NCBI GenBank assembly: GCA_015178975.1 | Contig: WHVD01000090.1 | Location: 186,001 to 250,000, forward strand | DNA length: 64,000 nucleotides | Reading direction: 5' to 3' | Source: Hysterangium stoloniferum | Taxonomy: Eukaryota > Basidiomycota > Agaricomycetes > Hysterangiales > Hysterangiaceae | In this document: positions 32,430-42,899 of the stretch, in pieces | Layout: every line of letters begins with the position of its first letter | Numbering within the stretch: the first letter of the stretch is position 1 | Program-made: the position numbers and the translations under genes | Notes under the pieces: model-generated | The model's database searches: none | What the model was told of the DNA's origin: nothing | The model's input: only the letters and a program-made list of their open reading frames with translations

Positions 32430-33291
32430 AATTATTAGAATTAATATGAGTCCTCTCATGAAGTTTTTGGCTTATCTGTAGCTGTGAACCAAATCATAAT
32501 TGCGTAAGTTGTTGTGTTATAGAGGCACAGACTCGCTAGAGTTGCTTCTCATTGAGCACCTCCAATCAACTACATCTACTGCACCGAGAATGCTGTCAAT
32601 TTAACTTCTTGAGCAGCTAAGAGTGACCCAGCACTGGTACTTGCCAATATCTCACATGGCATCTGTAACAGATCTTCAAAGGTTGGCTATTCAAGAAGCA
32701 ACTCTAAAGTAACTACCTTGTGCCATTTCATCGTACACAACACTGACCGTAGGTTTCCAGTAACCTTTGGACTTGCACCAATTTGGCAACACTAGGTCTG
32801 TCTACATGAAGTCGCAGTTGTTGACCACATTATATAGACGGGTCTCTCAGTTTTATTTAGTTATGATACACTCTTGACTCTTCCAGCAGAAATTCAGTTC
32901 ATATGGAAACGTAAGATGAGACTAGCACCCACACTATACATCATCGCCCGATATTCATTGCTACTTGTGTTTATCATTGCTACTTGTGTTTATCATTGCT
33001 ACTTGTGTTTATCATTGCTACTTGTGTTTATCATTGCTACTTGTGTTTATCATTGCTACTTGTGTTTATCATTGCTACTTGTGTTTATCATTGCTACTTG
33101 TGTTTATCATTGCTACTTGTGTTTATCATTGCTACTTGTGTTTATCATTGCTACTTGTGTTTATCATTGCTACTTGTGTTTATATGTAATATGACCCTTG
33201 ATTTAGCAGATGGATCGTTAGAGGTGCGTGGTGGGATAGGTCTAAAAATTTCTTTTGACTTACAGCAGTTGATAGTGTGTGGTACCATTTG
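32430..33291 (+). pseudogene. DUF6533-like gene, right copy, disrupted by a minisatellite
   Basis: The exon near 32,860-32,960 reads YDTLLTLPAEIQFIWKRK then LYIIARYSLLLVF, a better match to DUF6533 than the left copy. The first exon region (MSPLMKFLAY) is broken by stops. The membrane helix runs straight into the 19-bp repeats, which code for an endless hydrophobic series (LLLVFIIATCVYHCYLCLS). After it SLDLQQLIVCGTI-type sequence ends the copy. Not expected to make a normal protein. Confidence 0.55.
32956..33178 (+). repeat. 19-bp minisatellite, 12 copies
   Basis: Eleven perfect units of TTTATCATTGCTACTTGTG from 32,970 to 33,178 plus a partial leading unit. Because 19 is not a multiple of 3 the encoded repeat is 19 residues per three units and all three frames are open. 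The left arm has one related, unamplified site. Confidence 0.95.
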
Positions 33292-33951
33292 AGAATTTGA
33301 AGGCTGTGGTGAAGGCCAAAAGACCTCTTCTTGCCTGTCAACACATCAAGGCTCGATATGAGTTTGCTATCAAGTACCAGCATTGGACTGAGGAGGACTG
33401 GTTTAGGGTTATCTTCTCAGATGAGACCAAAATCAATCGTTTGGACTCTGATGGGAGGTTGTGGGTATAGAAAAAACCAGGTTCTGCACTCACTCAGCAG
33501 CATATCAATGGAACTATCAAATTTGGAGGGGGGAGTTTAATGATTTGGGGATGTATGACAGCACATGGTGTGGGGTACATGTGCAAGATAGATGGGAGGA
33601 TGGATGGGGAGATGTACAAGGACATATTGGAGGACTATATCTTCAAAACAGTGGAGTATTATGGGATGGACAGGGAAAGGTTTGTCTTCCAGCAGGACAA
33701 TGACCCTAAATACACTTGCAAGTTGGCCAAGGATTGGTTCAAGGACCATCAGGTGGAGGTTTTAGACTGGCCTGCACAGTCTCCAGACCTGAATCCAATA
33801 GAACACTTATGGTGGGAGTTGAAGAGAAGGCTTGGAACATACCCTGAGACACCCAAGAGCATATTGGAGCTCTGGGAGAGAGTGGAGGTGGAATGGGAGG
33901 GTATTCCAAGGGAGAAATGCCTTGAATTGATCAAGAGCATGCCTAGAAGGG
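33291..33951 (+). pseudogene. Tc1/mariner transposase, C-terminal two thirds
   Basis: DDE transposase with all three catalytic acids: Asp in VIFSDETK (about 33,420), Asp in FQQDNDPKYT (about 33,700) and Glu in SPDLNPIEHLW (about 33,800). One in-frame TAG at 33,469 replaces a Trp codon (RLWV-stop-KKPGS); the rest is open to the LTR insertion. The frame continues after the LTR as VAAVLKAKGGYIKY and stop. The DNA-binding N-terminus is absent. Not functional. Confidence 0.85.
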
Positions 33952-34694
33952 TGTTACGACCGTGTTGCAACCCTATTGGTCCCCGAGGTCATCGCCACAC
34001 ATCGACGATTCAAGTCATCGCTCAAGTCACCACATCAGAAACCATCAGCCTCCCGATGCTGACGTATGCTTTCACGATGATCAAACTCCATTTATGCCCA
34101 CGTCAAAATACACTCGTACTATCTGGTTAAACTTTTGATACGTCCCTTTTATTATCATGATCCATTCTATCCTATGTTTCACATATGTCTATATATACCT
34201 GTAACCCTCAAACTATTTCCTTTTCCCGTAATTCTGCTCTCGGTTATTTCTTTGGCCTCCGAACTAATCATATACTTCCCATTCCTAGTCAAGCTTATTG
34301 TTAATACAATTTTCCACCTTTTCTCCTCATTAGTATTTTCTAGACGCCTGTTACTTGTATATGAACCTGCTGTAGTTGTAGTTACTAGGCAATCAGAATA
34401 TCAACTCAGGATACCCTCATACATCTGTAGCAGTCTCATACTAAGGATCCCCTCATCCGCCTTCATGTGCGCTCGCCCACTCTTGGTCACGATCCCTTGG
34501 CCTGACACTCAACTTAACCTTCAGTCCCGATCAGTATCTCGCCAAAAGGAACTCATTAGGATTAGTCTTCGCCCACCTGAAATTTAAGGACACTCAATGG
34601 ACATTTGCGAGGGTGCAGCACATAAGCTGAAGCCAAGTCCTTCCAATTGGTCCCCGTCAGTCCACTGACCTCAGTCAGTTTCCAGTTCTTAACA
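33952..34694 (+). mobile_element. Solo LTR, gypsy-type family 1, copy 1
   Basis: 743 nt from TGTTACGACC to TTCTTAACA. Flanked by AAGGG on both sides (33,947-33,951 and 34,695-34,699), a perfect target duplication. Same family as 52,557-53,301, which ends a gypsy fragment. Left by LTR-LTR recombination. Confidence 0.9.
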
Positions 34695-34985
34695 AAGGGT
34701 TGCTGCAGTACTAAAGGCCAAGGGGGGGTACATTAAATACTGAAACTGGTAAAAACTAGTAATTAATTACAAGAGCAAAAAAAGTGTCTGGATGCACCAT
34801 GTCCATTATTAATTTCCTACTTTCCTGATAAGGAAAGCTATGATGTCATGCCTATGTCATCATGTAGGTCAGATGTATACCTCTTACCTCTGATTTATTC
34901 AGAATGTTATCTATTTTATTTCTGGAGCTGTAAACCCATCTTTCCAATTTCACCAAACATCTGGACGCTTTTTTGGGTCACTGTA

Positions 34986-35269
34986 CATCTACTGAGATAT
35001 GGTTTAAACTTACCTGGGATATCCTGGGAGCCATCGGTGCATTACTGGACCATAGGTCAGATCTTGAAGCTCTGTGCAATTTGCTCCGACAAGGAGGAGG
35101 AATCTTCACTCTTTCTTCAATATTCTCGACAGTTTTAGATTGTACAGATAGGTATGGCTTCCAGCCTTACGTGGATTACTGTCGTGAAGAGATGAGCGAG
35201 CTTCTGTCGAGAATCGCGACACCCTCGGTAGATCGGCCAATGGCTGCACAAGGCGAACTCCAGGGCTGA
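34986..35269 (+). pseudogene. Last exon of the orphan gene, duplicated copy
   Basis: Encodes STEIWFKLTWDILGAIGALL to SVDRPMAAQGELQG, nearly the same as the last exon at 4,556-4,265. The other exons are missing because the Tc1 lies where they should be. An orphan exon; no promoter or start. Confidence 0.75.
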
Positions 35270-36081
35270 AGGGCTTTGATTATGTATACTCCAGAAAATG
35301 GCTATTCTATGCACTCGACAATAAGTAACATTGAAGAATCAGGATATCCAGCTGATGTTACTACACACTTAGCACGTTGAAAGCGAAGGTCTGCAAGGAT
35401 TATTTATATCAACACCAGTGGTTGTATAGTTCTTATATTTGGATCTATCACTCAAAACGACTGTTTTTTTGAAAGCCTATTTTTTAGTTACTCGCAGGCA
35501 CTAATAACATGGTCGGCCACAGGTTAAGTCTGCTCGACAGACTGGGACGGGTATTTTATTTCCGCCATCGTCCTCCATGTGGCTCTACAAAAGAAAAGAG
35601 GAAAAACTAAAGTCAATATTAAACTGATGTAAAGCGACTTACGTAAGAGTGACACAAGACTAGGCGTCTCTTTCGCCTAAGCGTCTACATTGCTTTCACG
35701 ACCATCATTATCATGTCTCTCTCAGTCCAAACTTCAAATTAGCCCTCTTATATGACGTCTCAGTGATAGTGGAGTACTAGAGTCCTCAAATTTTTTTAGA
35801 ATGCCTCAAATCCGTCTTTGAATCGACTTGGGAGGTTTTCTGTCGGTACGTACCATTTTAGCTCCTCCATCGTCATTCTTCACAGTCAAGTAAATTATAA
35901 TTATAGGTTCCTATAGGGGCTCTCGCTTGCCTCATATTGCTGAAATCGATACGTTGCCAAACGCTGGGACCACATGTATCCTCCCTGGCGCCTTCTACAC
36001 ATAAAAGAACTCACTCGCAACTTGACCAACCTTCTCACAACTCTCCCTCTTTCCACCATCATCACCCCATTCTCCGCAACA

Positions 36082-36682
36082 TGTCGACGACCCTCGAAGT
36101 TGTCCAAAGCATTCTGGCGGCCCTTGGCGACTCTACCATCCCCATCGAATCACTTACCTCGACTGCCATCGCTCTTTCACTCCAATGCATAGCGAACGCC
36201 AACGACACCGATAAGACACATAGACGTGATACGGCGGGCGTTGATAGTTTCTTCTGGGCCCTGTGGGATGGGGTTTATAAGCTGGCAGAGGAAGGTAACG
36301 ACGGGGTCCAGGAGAGGCTTGTTACCTTTTTGAAGGGTGCAAAAGCTAGTGAGGCGGGGGAGCAGTGGGTTGTGAGGGGTGTGAAGGGGGGGTGGAATAC
36401 CTTGCCCCTATTAGGCGACGTGGCCAAGGATATTTGGAATGGTGAGTGGGCGGCGCTTCAGTCACCGACCCTCAAATGTTGACATGTTGGTTACGAAGGG
36501 CCAAATATCCCTCCTACTGTCAGTGATACATCCCAAATTGTTCAGGACATCCTAGCCGGCGATGCGCCCAAGTCCTCTTCTGCACCCGATCTATTCGCAG
36601 TCGTGAAAGCCCGCCAGGGATATCTCAACCTGCAACGCTTCGCGGCTCGGCTTTGGCATGATGTCCATGTCGATTTCCCTAA
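36082..36682 (+). pseudogene. Right copy of the gene at 2.3-3.4 kb, 3' truncated
   Basis: Exon 1 (ATG 36,082 to about 36,441, MSTTLEVVQS to VAKDIWN) is open and differs from the left copy by a few residues. The intron and the start of exon 2 (DILAGDAPKSSSAPDLFAVV) follow; coding ends where copia sequence starts at 36,683. The product would be about 160 residues at most. Confidence 0.7.
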
Positions 36683-37830
36683 ACTCACTTCCACAAAGGA
36701 ATCTTACTCCTTATATATCTATTTGGCCTAGGCTGAACATATTCTCATCACACATTGCACACCCACAATTGAAACTGGCAAATTATCAAGCTATTCATGA
36801 TATGTTCAATGGTGGTCTCCTCAAAGGTGCAACACTAACCTCTTCCATAACATTTTCTAAATGTGACTCCTGCATTCTCAGGAAACAGAGTAAAACACCT
36901 ATTCCAAAGGAACAGGAGGGGAGAGTGGGCCATAGAGCAATAAGAAAGTTAGAAAAAGTGTGGATATATTTATCAGGACCTAATCATGTCACTTCATATG
37001 GTGGACTCAGCTATGCTATGAATAAAGTAGACAACTACTCTAGTTTTACTTGGATAATCATGCTTAAACTAAAAGGTGATGCCTTTATCCAACTTTAAAT
37101 TTGGGAATGTGCTTGAGAAGTTGGGACTGGATTAAAGGTAAGAACATATACATAGAATGGATAGTGGGGAACTTAAAAGCCATGAAATGACAAATTGGTG
37201 ATCCTTGTGAGGGACAGACCACCAATCTAACTACTTTTCCCTATACATTAGCACATATCAGGCATGTGGAAAGAGTACACCACACCTTGATGGCAGAAGC
37301 AAGAACCATGCACAGGTTTGCCTGCATATCTATGGGACAAGTTCTACTTCACCGCTGCCCATCTGCATGTTAAAACAACTACCAAATCCCTAAAAAACAG
37401 ATCACCTTGGGACCTGTGGTGTGTGAAATTGGCTGTCAGTCATTGTCTTAATTCAGAACAGAATGAACCCTACAAATGGTCCATCAAATGCATTCTTGTT
37501 GCATATAATGGTAAATCAAAAACATACAGATGCTATGAACCAAAAACACAACAAATTTATGGTTCTTGCCATGTTTGATTCCTGGAGAGCCACAATGGAC
37601 ATCCACATACTCCTATGATAGAGCATAGTGTTGAGGCAAGCGATCCTCCCGCCATATCAATTGAACCTACCCCCCCTAATATATATTCCCCTTATCTGCC
37701 CACCAAGCTTCCCACTGATCCTTCTCCAATATTACCACAACACGAACCATCTCCTGTCCCAGTACCAATCAACGATCCACCTCCCCATTGACGTTCAAGT
37801 CCCACTACTCAACTAGAAGATAACTTGAAG
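36683..37830 (+). mobile_element. Ty1/copia remnant: integrase and linker region
   Basis: A GAG-pre-integrase piece with SKCDSCILRKQSKTPIPKEQ, then the integrase core start (KLEKVWIYLSGPNHVTSYGG, MNKVDNYSSFTWIIML), both typical of copia. After a decayed stretch come LPAYLWDKFYFTAAHLHV, LVAYNGKSKTYRCYEPKT and a Pro-rich linker before the reverse transcriptase. Several stops; no LTRs. It truncates the gene copy at 36,682. Confidence 0.8.
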
Positions 37831-37929
37831 ATTACGTATGGACAGCTTCACCCGCTTACAGGCCTGTCGCTACGGATAATTACTCTGTCTACTACATCAT
37901 TTCCAAAGAATCGCCTTAGGATATTAATA

Positions 37930-39200
37930 TCAAAAATCTGTAAAGTTATAGGTATTTACCCCCTCTTTTATTCTCCAGCGAGGATACTCCCATTCGTACT
38001 CACGGCCACAACTATCTTTCCGTATTTCGAAACTGGGTACAGGGGTTTCGAGTGGTTCCACATATTTCTTTCGCCATGTTTCTGATGAGCTTTCTATTCG
38101 TTGGTTCATTACTCTGAAACCGTTGCTAGAGGCGTCTGGCTCAGTGACGAGGGGACTAGGAAGATGCAGGCCTTGCATTTCTAACCGGTCTCTTGCGTCT
38201 TTAATGTCATGTACTCCAGCAGCAAGGATGGCCCATTCCTCCTCGGTTTCGCTCTTTTTATGATAGGCTGACCCGAAATCGATAACGAAGGGGGAAAGAT
38301 CGGAATTGCGCACAATAATGTTCACACGGCGTACATCGCAGTGCATAACCTGTAAATCCAAGTGAATGTAGAGTAGTCATTAAGAAGGGCTAGACTCACA
38401 CGCCACTTTCTGATCTCTCGAAACGTCGTGAGAATCTTCTGCGAAATTTGCTCCGCTTCTTCCTCAGATACATTTTGGCCAACATGGAGGCCTTCTAATG
38501 TAGTACCATCTATGTACTCGATAGCAAGTCCTGGGATGCGCGAGGTGATATCATCCCCAACGATTCCTTGGGGGAGACGGACTGATACAAATCCGTAAAG
38601 ATGGGGAATCCTAGTTCCCTGTAGAGAATATAACTGACAATAGATGGCTGCTTCTAGTTCCGCCTGGTATAGCATTGTACCATAAAGATAAACCTCCCTT
38701 TCCCATAATGGTCTAAAAGAGATGATCGCATGCTGTGTATAATCCCAAAGTGTTGGTGGACAGAAGTCAGGATGAAAATATACGCCATCTTCCGAAGAAG
38801 AGCTCCGCAATATACCCCTTGTGACGAAAAACGGGCTGGTCGTTGGTCCATGTTTTGACAAATGTTTCATGACCCTTTTGCGTAGTTGTATTTCACTCCT
38901 TGGCGACCACTTTATGAGGGTTCGTTCCACGAAGCGACGATCAAAGAGCTTCAGGCATAAAACTGAGTCTTGTTTTATATTAATCTCTGGGTGTGAAGAT
39001 ATGACACGGGCCTTTAGGGCCTGGCTGTTTGTAAATGGTGTGTACGGGTGTGAGATCTCGACTTTGAGCCGGATAGGTTGTGAGAATGCCTGGTTCCGAA
39101 CAGGATAAAAATCAATGTAAAGTTTACAGCCCGGTAAATATGGGCATGGCGGGAGTTCTTTAGCTCTGCGGGTGAATTTAGAGTTGATGACTATTAACAC
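37930..39200 (-). CDS. Protein kinase-like protein, apparently intact
   Basis: Exon 1 (39,200-38,400) and exon 2 (38,349-37,930) join in phase across a 50-nt GT-AG intron to give 406 residues. Kinase landmarks: the likely ATP-binding Lys in LCLKLFDRRF (about residue 80), the hinge-side sequence LAIEYIDGTTLEGL, the catalytic loop VMHCDVRRVNIIV with Asp and Asn, and VIDFGSA carrying DFG (about residue 293). The glycine loop is not obvious, as in many fungal kinase-like proteins. The N-terminal 75 residues form a separate beta-rich part. The start ATG is the first in frame; a small upstream exon is possible. Role unknown. Confidence 0.75.
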
Positions 39201-40200
39201 AACTGCAATGTGAAAATGAACTTACTCTTCAACTAAAGTGGGAATTTTTAGATCGTTGGAATGCAGTGAAGAGTAGTGAAAATAACGCTTAATGATCTTG
39301 AAGACATTGATAAATTCAAAGGAACTCCGGATAGAGGAGAAGAGCATGAGTACTTCGGGTGGCAGATTTTGGATCACGACGAATCTGAAAGTGTTATTCA
39401 GCATTGGTGGAGTCCATCCGTCCAAAATTTAACCAATAAAACCAGATGTCTCAATAATCGTGGCACTTACGAGCACTTAAAACACTTTCTTCCCCTTCAG
39501 CTGTGTTGTTGAAGTTGAGAAAGATGTCACGCATGACTGACCGTGGTTAGAGTCCGTTCAGCGCTGAAAAACTGCTATCTGGATTTCCCGAAAACTGTGA
39601 TTTTGTACTCGTACATCGATCAAGTTGGGGTGCGCAAGAATACTCGGAAATATTCTATAGGAAAGTGCCGCGCAAGTCCCGCGATATGTTTTTTTTTTCA
39701 AAATAAGTAGATACTTTATCAATTTTGTATTGAAAATTAGCAAAATAAAATTATATTTGACATTAGATCATCAAAACATGAGAACTGTTATGTCTAGTGT
39801 ACATTTTCCTGGTGAAATATACCTTGTGGCACCACTTTAATTGGCACATCCTTAGTTTTAGCTCTGCCTTGAGTAGTATTAATTTTCAAATAAACTTATT
39901 AAAGTCTAAAATAACAAATGTAACTTCTAAATGACATGGGTTCTAGGTTTACACCAGAAACTTGTATGTTGCAGCAGTTACTTTCCTAATTAGGAAATGC
40001 GGCGACACTGAAACAATTTTACTTGTGGATGACAGAGGCTCTAAAAAATGTCAAATACTGTGTGTGAAATGCTCTATATTGTGTTATATGCTCTTAGGAT
40101 GAAAATTATATACAGAAAACTCTTTTATTTGCATTAAAACATTTTATACCATCAAGTCTCTTTATAATTCAGCCTGGGTCATTTTCTGAGTATTCTTTCA
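39201..40200. other. No recognisable gene
   Basis: Becomes AT-rich and CpG-poor from about 39,650. Short frames only; a T9 run at about 39,690. Nothing supportable seen. Confidence 0.45.
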
Positions 40201-40299
40201 GACTGCTTCTCAAATATACTGCCTCACACATTCCCTCTGCTTTGCACTTCTGAGCTGGTTGAAGTTTTCATCTATTTATAGGGAAAATGTGAAATTCTT

Positions 40300-41178
40300 G
40301 AGTGTCTGTTCACTGCCTTCACTAAATTCTGGCCTATGCTACATGAAAGTATGAGCATTAATCTATATCAGATTTTGAAATTCATAGTAAAATACCTGAT
40401 ATTCAGTCTCCTCTGGTTCAGGAATATCACATTCTTTCCAAGAGTAGGGAACAAAAGGATATGGACTCCATTTATTCTGATGATTACCTGCATCCAATCC
40501 CCATTGTTGAAAGCTGGCAGGCCTGCTGCTTATGAAGTCTCAAACATTTCATGTTCAGGTAATCCAATGGCTTCTTTGTCAACATCTATGGCAGGAAATG
40601 GTGGTACCTGGCTATGCTGTGTATGCCATGAGTGCTTCAGTAGGTCTTGAAATAGTCATGTATGTTTAGGAAGGTCCTCAAAAGGTGGGCCATCAGGGGA
40701 TAATTGGGTGTAGGACTGCTTCAGAATCAGAAGAGTCATTTCATGAGCTGCAAGTACTCATTGGATAAATGCATCCTTGTTCCTTGTACCAGATTCTAGG
40801 TTCATATGCAGCCAATAATGTATCATGGCAATTTGTATGGAAGAGGGATTTCCTGAGAACAATATGAGATAGTTTTTAAGGTAAGTGGATTCAGCCTTGA
40901 ACTCTGAAATAGCCTTCCCAGTGTACAGGTAATCCCAAGCAGGACATTCTTCTCTTCTAACTTGTTTTGGTATCTTCACCAGCTTTTTAAGCAATGGAAG
41001 ATGAGGTTTCAGAAGAGCATCAAACATTGGAGATGAGGGATAATGAAGGTATCCAAAATCTTGTCATCCTTATGTGATAATGAGGACACCAAATCCCATT
41101 TTCCCCACTATAAAGTCAAACTTCAGTTATTTTAATAACCACAAATAACTTCAAATAGCTTACTCTAATTTTCCATAT
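40300..41178 (-). pseudogene. 3' part of a large decayed gene
   Basis: Minus-strand coding remains: KPHLPLLKKLVKIPKQVRRE, CPAWDYLYTGKAISEFKAES, YLILFSGNPSSIQIAMIHYW, and after stops EHEMTLL-like and LPEHEMFET pieces. It appears to be the downstream continuation of the gene at 41.9-42.7 kb, cut by the solo LTR. Family not recognised. Confidence 0.35.
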
Positions 41179-41915
41179 TGTTAAGAACTGAAAACTGACT
41201 AATGTCGGTGGCCAACAGGGACCAATCGGAAGGACTTGGCTTCAGCTTATGTGCTGCACCCTTGCAAATATCCGTAGTGTCCTTAAATTTCGGACAGGTG
41301 AAGACTAATCCTAAAGAGTTCCTTCAGCGAGATACCGATCGGGACCGAAGGATAAGTCGAGTGTCAGGCCAAGGGGTCAGGACTGGGAGTGGGTGAGCGC
41401 ACACAAAGGCGGAAGAGGGGATCCTTAGTATGAGACTGCTACAGATGTATGAGGGTATTCTGAGTTGATATTCTGATTGCCTAGTAACTACAACTACAGC
41501 GGGTTCATATACAAGTAACAGGCGTCTAGAAAATACTAACAGGGAGAAAGGCGGAAAACGGTATTAACAATAAGCTTGACTAGGAATGGGAAGTTTATAA
41601 TTAGTTCGGAGGCCGAAGAGATAACTGAGAGTGAAATTATGGAAAAAGGAAATAGTTCGAGGACTACAAATATAGATAGACATATGTGAAGCATAGGATA
41701 GAATGGATCATGATAATAAAAGGGACATATCAAAAGTTTAACCAGATAGTACAAGTATATCTTGATGTGGGTGTAAACAGAGTTTGATCATCGCGAAAGC
41801 ATACATCAGCTTCGGGGGTTGATGGTTTCCGATGTGGTGACTTGAATAGTAACTTGAATCGTCAATAAGTGGCGATAACCTCAGGGACTGATAGGGTTGC
41901 GACACAGTCGTAACA
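41179..41915 (-). mobile_element. Solo LTR, family 1, copy 2
   Basis: 737 nt, TGTTAAGAAC to GTCGTAACA on the plus strand, the reverse of copy 1. Flanks CATAT (41,174-41,178) and CATCT (41,916-41,920) are a near-perfect 5-bp duplication. Inserted in a minus-strand gene. Confidence 0.88.
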
Positions 41916-42684
41916 CATCTGTACTTGGTCCTCCACAAGGTCAATAATGTCATGTTCTGGAATCCATGACTCTGTTGGAGATATATTATGATAGTGATTG
42001 TGTCACCACCAATTTACATGCCATCCTTTGGGATCAGAATCATGATCAAGTTGAATTAGCTGCACAGGATAGTAATACTTCCCATGTTCAGCAAGGGCAC
42101 CCAAACCAAGTCTAAATGTGATGAACATGCAGTAAGATGATTGAAGGTGAATTTCAATTTGGAAACTTGCAAGAGGCACTTGTGCAAAGGTTGAGTAGCA
42201 TGGTTATTGAGCTGTTGAGCTATTTAAAACACATCTGTAAGAGGTTATCCAAATATCAAACAAGTTCACATACCATTCTGATTGAGGCTGCAATCCCAGT
42301 TGCATCTGAACCATATCACATTCATCACAAATGAATGGCTTATTCCAGCTCTTCCTTCATGTTGACAAGCAATATAAGACCAATTATGACATTCATCACA
42401 GTGAAGGTAGTCATTGGTAAACTCCTGAGCTGCTTCCTCATTACCATCACCAGTATGTCCACAGTGACATGAGATTGGAAATAATGAAACATTAGAACTT
42501 ATCCCAGTAATCTCAGGTATTGGAGATAAGGCAGGCATAGACACAGGTTTTTGGAGTCTTTTGGGCTTTGTTTTATGAATGACTACCTGGCCTTCACTAT
42601 CAGCCTCTACTCTTTGGAGGTATATTTGAGGATGCTTCTGTTGGGGATAGGATGCCTCATCATCCTCATCACATTGGCTTGATA
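41916..42684 (-). pseudogene. Zinc-finger (PHD-like) part of a large decayed gene
   Basis: Reads SSQCDEDDEASYPQQKH, a linker, then a cysteine cluster CHCGHTGDGNE then YLHCDECHNWSYIACQHEGR, which has the spacing of a PHD-like zinc finger. In another frame further on come GKYYYPVQLIQLDHDSDPKG and WHVNWWRHN, like a small chromatin-type beta barrel. IPEHDIIDLVEDQVQM precedes the solo LTR. Internal stops and frame shifts make it dead. The layout recalls large transposon-associated genes common in Agaricomycetes; this is inference. Confidence 0.5.
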
Positions 42685-42899
42685 CAGTGCCTCAAAAAAC
42701 CCTTCTCATGTTTTATACTTCAGATGTACATATATTCCACATAACTCAAAGAATAAAAATGTAAAAATATCAAAAATATTTGTGAATATGTTTGTTACGA
42801 CCAGAAATCCTGCTGGACTCCAGGCACTACCTTATGTATATGCACCCACACCCTATACACACCAATGGTCATTTACCGGAAAACCCACCAGACTCCGTT

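Larger units (their letters stand above)
32213..33291 (+). repeat. Right arm of the long inverted repeat
   Basis: Inverted match of 29,449-30,700; enlarged here by the 19-bp minisatellite. Its outer end coincides with the start of a truncated Tc1. Confidence 0.8.
33291..34983 (+). mobile_element. Tc1/mariner element, 5' end missing, split by a solo LTR
   Basis: Transposase remains run 33,291-33,951 and resume after the LTR at 34,695-34,745. A long 3' terminal repeat ends GGGTCACTG at 34,983, followed by TA. The 3' repeat has an outer GCGTCCAGATG (on the minus strand) and an inner GTGTCTGGATG, an IR/DR-like design. The 5' end is replaced by the inverted-repeat arm. The element sits on a TA inside the right copy of the segmental duplication. 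Confidence 0.8.
34984..36682 (+). repeat. Inverted segmental duplication, right copy
   Basis: Inverted copy of 2,823-4,550. It begins exactly at the TA next to the Tc1 end and stops at 36,682 where copia sequence begins, so mobile elements define both visible edges. Confidence 0.85.

Noticed and set aside
33291-34983. Complete Tc1 with left end inside the inverted-repeat arm
   Set aside because: No match to the right terminal repeat was found left of 33,291; the arm is DUF6533 gene sequence.
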